Origin: Streptomyces cyaneochromogenes
GTDB lineage: Bacteria; Actinomycetota; Actinomycetes; Streptomycetales; Streptomycetaceae
Direction: 5' to 3'
Assembly (NCBI RefSeq): GCF_003963535.1
Contig: NZ_CP034539.1
Location: forward strand, 5,518,001-5,582,000
Length of the DNA: 64,000 nucleotides
Below, one piece after another: positions 32,170 to 44,677 of this stretch. How positions within the stretch are numbered: position 1 is the stretch's first letter; each line of letters starts with the position of its first letter. The notes beneath the pieces were generated by a model that saw only the letters and a list, made by a program, of their open reading frames with translations, searched no databases and was not told the origin of the DNA. The position numbers and the translations under genes were made by a program.

Positions 32170-32190
32170 CTTGAGCGGAATAGACTCAAC
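32170..32190 (+). promoter_or_regulatory. HAIR element (HspR operator) of clpB
   Basis: CTTGAGC-N7-ACTCAAC, one mismatch per half-site from the HspR consensus. It lies 59 bp before the clpB start and ties clpB to the repressor encoded at 6294. Confidence 0.88.
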
Positions 32191-32249
32191 TTTGTGTACG
32201 CTGACGCAGTCAGTACGGGAGACGCTGACGCCAGGAGGAGAAAGCGAAC

Positions 32250-34847
<2,598 letters not shown>

Positions 34848-34851
34848 TTTG

Positions 34852-34878
34852 CGGGTACCCGGTTGTTCCGGGTACCCG
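34852..34878 (+). terminator. Terminator after clpB
   Basis: 11-bp perfect stem (34852-34862 and 34868-34878) with a TTGTT loop, 4 bp after the clpB stop. Confidence 0.8.
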
Positions 34879-34988
34879 GATGGCCTGATCGGATCGAGTC
34901 AGCCGACGGCTGACAGGCCCGGCGGGGCTTGCCACCCCCCTCCCCGCATGGGGGAGGATGACGGAATCCGTACGAAGGGAAAATCACG

Positions 34989-35513
34989 GTGAGCATCGAC
35001 CCGTCCTCGATTCCGAACTTCGGGGGGCAGCAGCCGCAGTCCGGGCCGCCGCCCGGCCCCGTAGTCCCGGATCAGGACCTCGTGAAGCAGCTCCTCGACC
35101 AGATGGAGCTGAAGTACGTCGTCGACGACGAGGGTGACCTCGCGGCGCCGTGGGAGCAGTTCCGTACGTACTTCATGTTCCGTGGCGAAGGTGACCAGCA
35201 GGTCTTCTCGGTGCGGACGTTCTACGACCGGCCCCACAAGATCGACGAGAAGCCCCAGCTTCTGGAGTCGATCGACGACTGGAACCGCCGGACGCTGTGG
35301 CCGAAGGTCTACAGCCACACGCACGACGACGGCACCGTCCGCCTGATCGGCGAAGCACAGATGCTGATCGGCACCGGCGTGAGCCTGGAGCACTTCGTCT
35401 CGTCGACGGTCAGCTGGGTGCGGGCCGCCATCGAGTTCGACAAGTGGCTCGTCGAGCAGCTCGGCCTCGAGCAGGAAATCAACGACGCGGAGAAGCCCGA
35501 GGAAGAAGAGTAG
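34989..35513 (+). CDS. YbjN domain protein
   Basis: 174 aa from a GTG after GAAGGGAAAATC. The YbjN (type III secretion chaperone-like) fold is evident in 'LVKQLLDQMELKYVVDDEGDLAAPWEQFRTYFMFRGEGDQQVFSVRTFYDR' and 'LLESIDDWNRRTLWPKVYSHTHDDGTVRLIGEAQMLIGTGVSLEHF'. The N-terminus is Pro/Gln-rich and the C-terminus very acidic. Function is not established. Placement after clpB is conserved, in my memory, in Streptomyces. Confidence 0.8.
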   Translation: MSIDPSSIPNFGGQQPQSGPPPGPVVPDQDLVKQLLDQMELKYVVDDEGDLAAPWEQFRTYFMFRGEGDQQVFSVRTFYDRPHKIDEKPQLLESIDDWNRRTLWPKVYSHTHDDGTVRLIGEAQMLIGTGVSLEHFVSSTVSWVRAAIEFDKWLVEQLGLEQEINDAEKPEEEE

Positions 35514-35522
35514 GCATCTCCG

Positions 35523-36725
35523 TCACGGCGCCACGTCGGCCGTCATGGTCACGAGCACGCCGTATGTGAACGAGAGCCCGGCAAGGGCCGCGACCAGCAC
35601 GGACGCGCGCCATGGCCGGGCTTTCGCCGTCCGTGCGAGCACCCCCGCGAGCGGCAGCAGGAGGGGGAAGGCGGGCAGGATGAAGCGCGGCTTGGACGCC
35701 ACGTAGCCGGAGCCGCCCACCGCGATCAGCAGCAGGACGCCGCTGTAGACCAGGAGGGGCAGGGGCGCGCGGTCGGCGAGCAGCCGCCAGAACAGCAGGA
35801 CGGCCGCCGCCACGATCACGAACGCCATGGCGAAGATCAGAAGGTGGCGGAGTTGGGCGCCGTGCACGAGCAGGTGCTTGACGAAGCGCACGGTGTGCAG
35901 GCCGAAGTCGAAGCTCGATCCCCACAACCGCTGCACCTCGAAGTACCCGCCGAGCGTGTCGCCCGTGCGCCGGCCGACCCACAGCACGTACGAGCCCCAG
36001 CCGAGCGGCGCGAGCGCGGCGCCGATCCACAGCCTGTGGGAAACGCCGTCGCCCCGGCGGCGGGCGCGCCAGACCTCGTAAGCCGCCGCGGCGACCACGG
36101 CCGCCGCGACCGCGAGCCCGTTGGGCCGGGTCAGTCCCGCGAGAGCCGCGAGGGTGCCCGCCCACAGCCACCGCCCGGTCAGCACGGCGTACAGCGACCA
36201 GGCCGCGCACGCGGTGAGCAACGGCTCCGTGTACCCCATGGACAGCACGATCGAGTGCGGCAGCAGGCCCCAGAGCACCACCAGCGCGACGGCCACCGCC
36301 CGCCCGCGCAGCAGATTGCCCACCGCGTAGACGCCCCAGGCGGCGACGGCCGCCGCGAGCCACGCCACCACCAGCCCCGCCGCCCCGCCGCTCAGCGGGG
36401 TCAGCTCCGTCACCGCCCGCACCAGCGCCGGGTAGAGAGGGAAGAACGCCAGGTCGTTCGCGAGGACACCGGACGCCATGCGCAGGGTGAGGCCGTACCC
36501 CTCCGAGGCGATCGACAGGTACCAGTGGGAGTCCCAGGACCGGCCGAGCACCGCGAGTGGCAGCCTGCCGTCGCTGCGGGCGGCCAGGGCGAGCACGACC
36601 GCCCCGGCCAGCCGGGCGACCACGAACAGGCCGATGGCGATCCCTGCCGCCGGGAGGGAGATCCGGGGACGGACGCGTCCCTGGGTACGGACGGTGACGC
36701 CGTCAGAGGCGCTGATATGAGTCAT
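35523..36725 (-). CDS. Polytopic membrane glycosyltransferase (PIG-V/GT-C type)
   Basis: 400 aa with about ten membrane helices. The first external loop carries 'GRSWDSHWYLSIASEGYG', and 'LAFFPLYPALVRAV' follows. This WD-x-x-W-Y...FFPLYP pattern matches the PIG-V-type mannosyltransferase family of GT-C enzymes, which use polyprenyl-phosphate sugars at the outer membrane face. The acceptor is unknown. It converges with the ybjN gene, only 9 bp apart. Confidence 0.78.
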   Translation of the reverse strand: MTHISASDGVTVRTQGRVRPRISLPAAGIAIGLFVVARLAGAVVLALAARSDGRLPLAVLGRSWDSHWYLSIASEGYGLTLRMASGVLANDLAFFPLYPALVRAVTELTPLSGGAAGLVVAWLAAAVAAWGVYAVGNLLRGRAVAVALVVLWGLLPHSIVLSMGYTEPLLTACAAWSLYAVLTGRWLWAGTLAALAGLTRPNGLAVAAAVVAAAAYEVWRARRRGDGVSHRLWIGAALAPLGWGSYVLWVGRRTGDTLGGYFEVQRLWGSSFDFGLHTVRFVKHLLVHGAQLRHLLIFAMAFVIVAAAVLLFWRLLADRAPLPLLVYSGVLLLIAVGGSGYVASKPRFILPAFPLLLPLAGVLARTAKARPWRASVLVAALAGLSFTYGVLVTMTADVAP

Positions 36726-36830
36726 ATCAGCAAATTTGCTGGGGAAGGGTGTACGCGGTGTCGAGGCGCGTCCGGGCGGGCACGGAAACGCGCGCTTTGG
36801 CGTAGCAGCGCGCTGTCGGCGGCCGCCGCG

Positions 36831-38042
<1,212 letters not shown>

Positions 38043-38169
38043 CCTGCGCTCAAGCTCCGGCGTTCCTCAACTCACGTCCACGGACGAGCACGAGATCGGT
38101 GGTCCAGGGGCGGCTCCGCCTCCTCGGAGGGGTGCGTAGAGTACCTGCGGTCATCGATGGGAGAAGACG

Positions 38170-38793
38170 TTGGACGCGGTCGAGTTCCCTCTCAGCGCTC
38201 GGGTGCGTGGAGCCTGGCGGTGGCTCGTGGCCACGAGCGCGGCGGGCGCCGTACTCGTGGGAGCCGCCGTGGCGTCCGTGGTCGCCGACGCCTTGGGGTG
38301 GATGTCGGTGCCGCGGACGGTCCAGGCGGGCCTGGTGCTGGCGACGCTGTTCGTGCTGCCCGTCGTATGGGTGGGAGTGCACGCCGTGTGGGTGCTGCGC
38401 GGGCGGGCCGAGCTGTTCGTCGCCGCCGAAGAGCACCCGCGGCGGCGTCCCACCGACCGGCAGTTGTTCAACCACCTGCGCAACGAGCACCCGCTCACGC
38501 CCCTGTGGTGGATGGTCGCGGTCCTCGGCGGCCTCGGCACGCTCTGCCTCGGGTTCGCGCTTCCGTTCGCCCTGGCGGACGGCGCCGCAGGCGCCGGTGT
38601 CCTCCTCGGGGCCGGGCTGGCCGTGTCCCTGGCCGCCCTGGCCCTGGCCGTGCCGGGTATCCGCCGCGCCGCCCGCCAGGGCGCGGAGGACGAGAAGCGG
38701 CGTACCGAGCTGTGGTCCCTGCCCACCGCCGTCGAACGCCGGCTCATGATCCCCCTCCTCGGCGCCGGCGACGGGGCACACCTCGGAGCCTGA
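38170..38793 (+). CDS. Hypothetical membrane protein, four helices
   Basis: 207 aa from a TTG start. Four hydrophobic segments at about 20-42, 52-75, 115-137 and 142-162, with basic and acidic loops between ('RGRAELFVAAEEHPRRRPTDRQLFNHLRNEHPL'). No family recognised. The start is uncertain because TTG is rare. Confidence 0.6.
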   Translation: MDAVEFPLSARVRGAWRWLVATSAAGAVLVGAAVASVVADALGWMSVPRTVQAGLVLATLFVLPVVWVGVHAVWVLRGRAELFVAAEEHPRRRPTDRQLFNHLRNEHPLTPLWWMVAVLGGLGTLCLGFALPFALADGAAGAGVLLGAGLAVSLAALALAVPGIRRAARQGAEDEKRRTELWSLPTAVERRLMIPLLGAGDGAHLGA

Positions 38794-38982
38794 CCAGCCG
38801 TGGGCCCCTGAGCTGCGCTTCTGTGCAGGTCAGGGGTCGTTCCTCCGTTCGAACCCTCTGAAGTTCCTCAACTCTGCTTTGGGCCGTGAGGCGGCCGGGC
38901 ATCTGACTCGCACGCACCGAGCGGGAGGCGCCCACGGGGGGACACCTCGGTCCGCTTCGGGGGAACGGAAGGAGCTGACGCC

Positions 38983-39261
38983 ATGGTCACGATCTTTATC
39001 GGGGCGCTCGTCGCAATGTTGTTCGTGGTGATCGTCGTGTCCATCGCCCGCGCGGGCGGACGTTCGGGCCACCGTTCGTCAGCGCGCCGGAGCAGCTCGT
39101 ACGACAGCGGAAGCGGCGGCTGGTGGGCCGGCGGGGGAGACAGCTCGGGGGGTTCGTCCTGCGGGGGCAGCTCGTCCTGCGGAGGCGGGTCGTCGTCCTG
39201 CGGAGGCGGAGGCGGAGGCGGAGGCGGAGGCGGGGGCGGATGCGGTGGCGGAGGCAGCTGA
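38983..39261 (+). CDS. Small membrane protein with Gly/Ser/Cys-rich tail
   Basis: 92 aa. One membrane helix at residues 5-23 ('FIGALVAMLFVVIVVSIARAG'), then a Ser/Arg linker and a tail of Gly, Ser and four spaced Cys (SSCGG, SSSCGG, SSSCGG, GCGGGG). Similar Gly-Cys tails occur on other actinobacterial membrane proteins of unknown role. The Cys-x-Gly repeats could bind metal or cross-link. Confidence 0.65.
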   Translation: MVTIFIGALVAMLFVVIVVSIARAGGRSGHRSSARRSSSYDSGSGGWWAGGGDSSGGSSCGGSSSCGGGSSSCGGGGGGGGGGGGGCGGGGS

Positions 39262-39646
39262 CACGGGGCAGCTGAGCTCCCCGAGCAGGGGGAACCGCAT
39301 CCGTACGGAGCGGGGCCGGTACCTGGGACCGGCCCCGCTTTCCTGTTCCCCGTACGGTCGTCCGACGGGGCTCAGGGCGAAGATTTCCGCGCCCCGGCGT
39401 ACGCCGGAGTTGAACAGTTGAGCTGATAAGCCCTCTGAGGGATGGAAAGCCCACGAACTTGGGTAAAAACGCTGTGGCGGCGCCACAGTTCATGATTCAG
39501 TTAATCTCCCCAACGCAGCCCCTCGGACGTCCTGCGGAGACCCTTCTGACCGGCCGACCGGGCTGACCGGGCCGACTCCCGGTGTCGGCCGGGGGTGCGC
39601 CGGAGACCGAAACCTCCCTCTCTTTGCGTGCTTGCGGAGCCGACCC
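39262..39646. promoter_or_regulatory. 385-bp intergenic region with terminator and palindrome
   Basis: A 12-bp stem (39309-39320 and 39328-39339), followed by TTCCTGTTCC, ends the Gly-rich gene. Further on, the palindrome CTGTGGCGGCGCCACAG (39472-39488) could be an operator for the DUF2617 gene. No gene is supported here. Confidence 0.6.
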
Positions 39647-40204
39647 ATGCTCACGACCCTGAACACCGCCTATACCGACACGCGCGCGGCCGACCTCGCC
39701 TGGGCCCTGGGGCGGGAGCCGCTGCCCGCGCTGGCCACGTTGGATCTCGAACTGACCGGTGCGAAGCTCCAGTTGAGGCTGCTCGGCGCGTCCCATCAGG
39801 TGCTGCTGGAGGAGGAGCGGGGCGACTGTTCGGAGACGGTGGCCTGTATGACCGGCAGCAGCACGCCGCTTCCCCTCGGCGTGGCCAAGCGGGCGGGCGA
39901 CTGGGAGTACGAGTTCGCGGCCCGGGTGGAGATCCTGTCGCCGGGTCAGTTCGCGGGCCGCGCCCAGGAGTTGCTGGCCCTGGTCGCCGACCACCCGCAC
40001 GGCCTCGCCGGCGTGTTCCCGGGCAGCCCGCACGCGTTCACCGCGCTGCTCGCCCAGTACCACGAGGGCCAGGTCCACTGGCGGACGTGGCACGCGTACC
40101 CGCAGGACGGGCAGTTGGTGGCGACGCGGACGCGGGTGGGGGTGAGGGTACCGGCGGCCGCCGTTCGGCGCCGGACGGGGAAGTTCAGCCCGTCCGGCGT
40201 TTGA
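39647..40204 (+). CDS. DUF2617 family protein
   Basis: 185 aa, ATG 39647. The family occurs widely in actinobacteria and its function is unknown: 'LATLDLELTGAKLQLRLLGASHQVLLE', 'LPLGVAKRAGDWEYEFAARVEILSPGQFAGRAQELLALVADHPHGLAGVFPGSPHAFTALL'. The last seven residues (KFSPSGV) and the stop codon are encoded by the dispersed intergenic repeat that starts at about 40181, so the original C-terminus was probably replaced by repeat insertion or extended into it. Confidence 0.85.
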   Translation: MLTTLNTAYTDTRAADLAWALGREPLPALATLDLELTGAKLQLRLLGASHQVLLEEERGDCSETVACMTGSSTPLPLGVAKRAGDWEYEFAARVEILSPGQFAGRAQELLALVADHPHGLAGVFPGSPHAFTALLAQYHEGQVHWRTWHAYPQDGQLVATRTRVGVRVPAAAVRRRTGKFSPSGV

Positions 40205-40259
40205 GGACGAGGCCCTTCGGGCCGAAGCGGGGGTCTGGGGGCGGCAGCCCCCAGTAACG
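40181..40259. repeat. Streptomyces intergenic repeat unit, overlapping a gene end
   Basis: Contains TTCAGCCCGTCCGGCGTTTG and AGGACGAGGCCCTTCGGGCC, then GGGGGCGGCAGCCCCC. It is the reverse orientation of the unit at 9325 and the same family as 42983 and 47279. Its first 24 bases encode the C-terminus of the DUF2617 protein. Confidence 0.8.
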
Positions 40260-40338
40260 GTCACACAAACGTGCCGCGCCTCAACAACACACGTGTGGGT
40301 GACCCAGCGTGCCGGAGGCCTAACGTACCGTCGGCAAC

Positions 40339-41982
40339 GTGATCGACCCGCACGCACCCGCACCACCCGGAGCCCCGCCCCCCTGGCCCGGCCCGGCGCG
40401 ACTGCCGGTGCGGCCGGGCACCGGACGGTTCCTGGTCCTCGCGTGCGTCTTCGTCTGCGCCGCCTGCGGACTCGTGTACGAACTCGAACTCGTCGCCCTC
40501 GCCTCGTACTTGATCGGCGACTCGGTCACCCAGGCCTCCGTCGTCCTCTCCGTCATGGTCTTCGCGATGGGCATCGGCTCCCTCGTCGCCAAGCGCCTGC
40601 GCCCGCGCGCCGCGGCCGGCTTCGGCGCCATCGAGGCCGTCCTCGCCCTGGTCGGCGGCTGCAGCGCGCTCGCCCTGTACGCCGTCTTCGCCTGGACCGG
40701 CGACTGGGGCGGCATCTGGGCCGACGGCCCCCGCTACCTCCTCGTCGCCTTCTCCCTCACCATCGGCCTGCTGATCGGCGCCGAGGTACCGCTGCTGATG
40801 GAGCTGATCCAGCGCATCCGGCGCCAGGACGCGGGCGGCGCGGTGGCCGACCTGTTCGCCGCGGACTACGTCGGCGCGCTGGTCGGCGGCCTCGCCTTCC
40901 CCTTCCTCCTCCTGCCCCTGCTGGGCCAGTTGACCTCGGCCCTGATCACCGGCGCCGTCAACGTCGTGGCGGGCGGCGCGCTGGTCCTCGGGCTGTTCCG
41001 GGGGGACCTCACCCGCCGGGCCCGCTGGCTGCTGGTGATCGCCAACGTCACGGTGCTCGGCGTCCTCGCCTCCGCCGCCGTACTCGTCGACGACTTCGAA
41101 CGCGCGGCCCGGCACGCGGTGTACGGGCGGGACGTACGGGTGGCGCTCCAGACGGACGTCCAGGAGGTCGTCATCACCGGCGGCACGCACGGCCGCCCGC
41201 TCGACCTCTTCCTCGACGGCCGCCTGAGGGTCAGCGGCCAGGACGCGCGCCGGTACCACGAGGCGCTGGTCCACCCCGCCATGAGCGGCGAGCACACGCG
41301 CGTGCTGATCCTCGGCGGCGGGGACGGGCTGGCGGCGCGCGAAGTGCTGCGCCATCCCGAGGTGCACCGGGTCGACGTCGTCGAAGTCGACGCCGGGGTG
41401 GTGCGGTTGGCGCGCAGCGACCCCGCGCTGTCCGAGCTCAACGGGCATGCGTACGACGACACGCGCGTCCACGTCATGACAGGCGACGCCTTCCACTGGC
41501 TGCGCGGGGCGCCGCCGGCGACGTACGACGTCGTGATCTCGGACCTGCCCGACCCCGGCATCACCGCCAGCACGAAGCTGTACTCGCAGGAGTTCTATGC
41601 CCTCGCCCGCCGCGCCCTGACCCGGCACGGCCGCCTCGCGGTGCACGCCGGGCCGGTCTCCGCCCGCCCCCGTGTCTTCTGGACGGTCGACACGACCCTG
41701 CGCGCCGCGGGCCTGCGCACCGCCCCCTACCGCGTCACGGGCCACGACTCCGGCTTCGCGTCCGGCCCGGACCGCACGGCGGGCCCCACGCGGGCGCCGC
41801 ACGACTGGGGATTCCTCCTGGCCGGCCAGGGCGAGCGGCCGGTGCTGCGGCTCCGGCAGGGGCAGGGGGCGCCGCGGCTGGGGACGTTGACGCAGGTGGG
41901 GCTGGTGGCGGGGGCGCGGGCGGCGGAGGGGACGCGGGTCGGGGGGTTGGGGGCGTCGACGTTGGTGCATCCGCGGTACTGA
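40339..41982 (+). CDS. Membrane-anchored spermidine synthase-like protein
   Basis: 547 aa from a GTG. About seven membrane helices in the first 250 residues ('ELVALASYLIGDSVTQASVVLSVMVFAMGIGSLVAKRL') are followed by a polyamine-aminopropyltransferase domain. That domain has the SAM motif 'VLILGGGDGLAAREVLRHPEVHRVDVVEVDAGVV' and the active-site strand 'YDVVISDLPDPGITASTKLYSQEFY'. The upstream 'LDLFLDGRLRVSGQDARRYHEAL' is also typical. Such fusions are common in actinobacteria and their true acceptor is unclear. Polyamine synthesis is the family assignment, not proof. Confidence 0.85.
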   Translation: MIDPHAPAPPGAPPPWPGPARLPVRPGTGRFLVLACVFVCAACGLVYELELVALASYLIGDSVTQASVVLSVMVFAMGIGSLVAKRLRPRAAAGFGAIEAVLALVGGCSALALYAVFAWTGDWGGIWADGPRYLLVAFSLTIGLLIGAEVPLLMELIQRIRRQDAGGAVADLFAADYVGALVGGLAFPFLLLPLLGQLTSALITGAVNVVAGGALVLGLFRGDLTRRARWLLVIANVTVLGVLASAAVLVDDFERAARHAVYGRDVRVALQTDVQEVVITGGTHGRPLDLFLDGRLRVSGQDARRYHEALVHPAMSGEHTRVLILGGGDGLAAREVLRHPEVHRVDVVEVDAGVVRLARSDPALSELNGHAYDDTRVHVMTGDAFHWLRGAPPATYDVVISDLPDPGITASTKLYSQEFYALARRALTRHGRLAVHAGPVSARPRVFWTVDTTLRAAGLRTAPYRVTGHDSGFASGPDRTAGPTRAPHDWGFLLAGQGERPVLRLRQGQGAPRLGTLTQVGLVAGARAAEGTRVGGLGASTLVHPRY

Positions 41983-42112
41983 CGGGGGTGGGACGGGAAG
42001 GGGGCCGCGTGGTGGGGGCGGGCGGGGAGGATACGCCCGGCGGGAGTGCGGGTGGGGCGAATCCCCGGATGCATGGGTGCGTTTCGCGCCGTGCTGGGTA
42101 GGCTCGGTGACC

Positions 42113-42982
42113 ATGGAGCATGAGGTGTTCGTTCCGGTTGTGGCCGAGCGGCTCAGGGAGGTCCTGGCCGACCCCGCGCGGGTCGCCCGGGCGGTTCCCG
42201 GGCTCCAGCAGGACGCCGGCGCCGAGCCCGTGACCGGGCGGCTGAAGATGCGGATCGGCGGTCACACCATCACGTACCGGGGGGTCGTACGGCTCTCCGA
42301 GCGCGCGGACGGTTCGTACGCCGTCGAGGGCGACGCGACCGAGGCGCGCGGTACCGGCTCGGTGAAGCTCGCGCTCACGCTGCGGCTGGTGGATGCGGAG
42401 GGTGGCTCCGCGGTGCGGTTCGAGGGAGCGGCCTCGGCGGACGGTCGGGTCTCGGAGTTGCCGGGGGAGGCGGTCGGGGCGGCCGTGACGCGGCTGCTGA
42501 GCCGGTTCGTGGAGAACCTGGGAGCCGCGGCGGGGGAGGAGCGGGTGGAACCCGAGCCTGAGGCTGCACCTGCGGCTGAGCCGGGGCCTGGTCGGGGCGG
42601 GGACGCGTCTGTGGAAGACGTGGAGGAGTCCCTGGCGCCCGGGGAGTTCGAGCCGCGGGTGACCAGCGAGTTCGAGACGACGCCGGATGCCGATGACGCG
42701 GCTGCGCCTGCGCCGGAGCGGGAGCGGGCGCAGGCGCCTGTGGGCGGCGAGGGCGAAGGTGACGGTGAGGCGCCCGTCGCCGAGGCGGCGCATGCTCGGC
42801 GGACGATGATCGGGCGCAGTGCGGAGGAAGTGGACCATGCGCCGCCTCGGGGGCGGTATGCGCCGGTTCCCGCGCCGCAGACGGTCGCGCCCAGCTCCAC
42901 GTTGCGGTGGGCGGCTCCGGCGGCGGCGCTGGTGGTGGCTTCGGCGATCGTGGTGGGGCGGATGTTGCGGCGGCGTCGCTGA
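42113..42982 (+). CDS. CoxG/SRPBCC-domain protein with C-terminal membrane anchor
   Basis: 289 aa. The N-terminal ~145 residues form a START-like SRPBCC domain of the carbon monoxide dehydrogenase subunit G type ('VAERLREVLADPARVARAVPGLQQD', 'GRLKMRIGGHTITYRGVVRLSE', 'GEAVGAAVTRLLSRFVENLG'). A long acidic Pro/Glu-rich linker (about 150-250) leads to one membrane helix at the C-terminus ending in RRRR. No cox genes are nearby, so the partner is unknown. ATG 42113 is preferred over 42077 because it begins at the domain edge. Confidence 0.75.
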   Translation: MEHEVFVPVVAERLREVLADPARVARAVPGLQQDAGAEPVTGRLKMRIGGHTITYRGVVRLSERADGSYAVEGDATEARGTGSVKLALTLRLVDAEGGSAVRFEGAASADGRVSELPGEAVGAAVTRLLSRFVENLGAAAGEERVEPEPEAAPAAEPGPGRGGDASVEDVEESLAPGEFEPRVTSEFETTPDADDAAAPAPERERAQAPVGGEGEGDGEAPVAEAAHARRTMIGRSAEEVDHAPPRGRYAPVPAPQTVAPSSTLRWAAPAAALVVASAIVVGRMLRRRR

Positions 42983-43125
42983 GGGTTTCCTCGCCCCCGC
43001 CGCCCCTACCCGTCCCGTCCCTGGGGGCTGCCGCCCCCAGACCCCCGCTTCGGCCCTTGAGGAACCTCGTCCTCGAACTCTCCCCCAGAGGGGGCACCCC
43101 CGACGGGCTGAATTTGCCTTGGCCG
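42983..43125. repeat. Streptomyces intergenic repeat unit
   Basis: Starts right after the CoxG-like stop with the same CGCCCCCGCCGCCCCTACCC block and GGGGGCTGCCGCCCCC hairpin as at 9325. The downstream half is interrupted by TCTCCCCCAGAGGGGGCACC before GACGGGCTGA. Confidence 0.8.
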
Positions 43126-43159
43126 GTGTCCTCTTGATCACCCCAGTAGGGTCGGTCCC

Positions 43160-43957
43160 GTGAGTAGCGAAGACATCACGCTGACCGCGGGTGACGCGGA
43201 GGTGGACGTGCTGCCGGGGAACGGCGGGCGGGTCGGGGGGCTGCGCGTCGGGGGCACGGAGTTGTTGCGGCAGGGGGAGCGGTTCGGGTGTTTCCCGATG
43301 GTTCCCTGGTGCGGGCGGATCCGGGACGGGCGGTTCCTCGACGGTGCCGTCGTGCGGCAGATGCCGCTCAACGCGCCGCCGAACGCCATCCACGGCACCG
43401 CGCGGGACGGCGTCTGGAACGTCGCCCGGGTCGCCGACGGCGAGGCCGTCATCACCTACGACCTGGTCGAGCCGTGGCCGTACGCCGGCCGGGTCACCCA
43501 GGTCGTCGCGCTCACCCCGGACAGCCTCAGTCTCACCATGTCCGTCGAGACGTACGACGCGTCGTTCCCGGCCCAGATCGGCTGGCACCCCTGGTTCAAC
43601 CGGAACCTCGGCGGCGACGGAGCCCAGGACGTACGGCTCGATTTCTCGCCCGCCTGGCAGGAGGAGCGCGGGGCCGATCACCTTCCGACCGGGAACCGGA
43701 TCGATCCCGAGCCCGGCCCCTGGGACGACTGCTTCGGCATGCCCGGCGGCGTCGACGTCACCCTCACCTGGCCGGGGCAGCTGGAGCTGAAGGTCGGCAG
43801 CCGGGAGGAGTGGGTCGTCGTGTACGACGAGCAGGAGGCCGCCGTGTGCGTCGAGCCGCAGACCGGGCCGCCCAACGGGCTGAACACTCTGCCTCGCCTG
43901 GTCACGCCCCTGGAGCCACTGGAGGCGACGACCGTCTGGAGCTGGCGGCGGCTGTGA
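43160..43957 (+). CDS. Aldose 1-epimerase family protein
   Basis: 265 aa from a GTG. Galactose mutarotase-like beta-sandwich that interconverts sugar anomers: 'GCFPMVPWCGRIRDGRF', 'NAIHGTARDGVWNV' with its active-site His, 'FPAQIGWHPWFNRNLGG' with the second His, and 'CVEPQTGPPNGLNTL' with the catalytic Glu. It lies just upstream of pyrE, with 22 bp between them, so the two may be co-transcribed. Confidence 0.9.
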   Translation: MSSEDITLTAGDAEVDVLPGNGGRVGGLRVGGTELLRQGERFGCFPMVPWCGRIRDGRFLDGAVVRQMPLNAPPNAIHGTARDGVWNVARVADGEAVITYDLVEPWPYAGRVTQVVALTPDSLSLTMSVETYDASFPAQIGWHPWFNRNLGGDGAQDVRLDFSPAWQEERGADHLPTGNRIDPEPGPWDDCFGMPGGVDVTLTWPGQLELKVGSREEWVVVYDEQEAAVCVEPQTGPPNGLNTLPRLVTPLEPLEATTVWSWRRL

Positions 43958-43979
43958 GCGGGGCCCTTAAGCTGGCCGC

Positions 43980-44528
43980 ATGACTGACGTACGCGACGAG
44001 CTGCTGCAACAGATCAAGGACAAGGCCGTGGTGCGCGGCAAGGTGACCCTGTCGTCGGGTCTGGAGGCCGACTACTACGTAGACCTGCGGCGCATCACCC
44101 TCGACGGGGAGGCGGCCCCCCTGGTCGGGCAGGTGCTGCTCGACCTGACCGCCGATCTTGAGTTCGACGCGGTGGGCGGGCTGACCATGGGCGCCGACCC
44201 GGTCGCCGGCGCCATGCTGCACGCCGCCGCCGCGCGCGGGAAGCGGCTCGACGCCTTCGTCGTACGGAAGGCGGCCAAGGCGCACGGGCTGCAGCGGCAG
44301 GTCGAGGGGCCGGACATCGCGGGGCGACGCGTGCTCGTCGTCGAGGACACCTCCACCACCGGGGGCTCGCCGCTCACCGCCGTCGAGGCCGTGCGGGCCG
44401 CCGGCGCCGAGGTCGTGGCCGTCGCGACGATCGTCGACCGGGCCACCGGCGCCGCCGAGAAGATCCAGGAGGGGGCCGGTGTGCCGTACCTCTTCGCCTA
44501 CTCCAAGGACGAGCTCGGTCTCGACTGA
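43980..44528 (+). CDS. pyrE: Orotate phosphoribosyltransferase
   Basis: 182 aa. Makes orotidine 5'-phosphate from orotate and PRPP in pyrimidine synthesis. The PRPP-binding motif 'RRVLVVEDTSTTGGSPLTAVEAV' and the flexible-loop 'FVVRKAAKAHGLQRQVEG' are intact. 'KVTLSSGLEADYYVDLRR' at the N-terminus is diagnostic. It is 149 bp before fbaA. Confidence 0.96.
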   Translation: MTDVRDELLQQIKDKAVVRGKVTLSSGLEADYYVDLRRITLDGEAAPLVGQVLLDLTADLEFDAVGGLTMGADPVAGAMLHAAAARGKRLDAFVVRKAAKAHGLQRQVEGPDIAGRRVLVVEDTSTTGGSPLTAVEAVRAAGAEVVAVATIVDRATGAAEKIQEGAGVPYLFAYSKDELGLD

Positions 44529-44677
44529 CGGACAGGGCCGAGGGGCGCTCGGAGCATCCCGGTTCGTCTGGAAAGATGGGGCCGACGATGACGTCACACC
44601 CCCCAAGGTCTAGGTCAGGGCCGTAAGCAGAACGCCGTACGCAGTACGTCAACCCGCACACTCCAAGGAGCGGACAG

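Noticed and set aside
41735..43681. 648-codon minus-strand open frame
   Set aside because: Covers the spermidine synthase-like end, the CoxG-like gene and the epimerase start on the plus strand; Pro/Arg-rich mirror translation.
44589..44596. TGACGTCA palindrome before fbaA as an operator
   Set aside because: An 8-bp palindrome is expected by chance in 64 kb and no second copy or context supports it.
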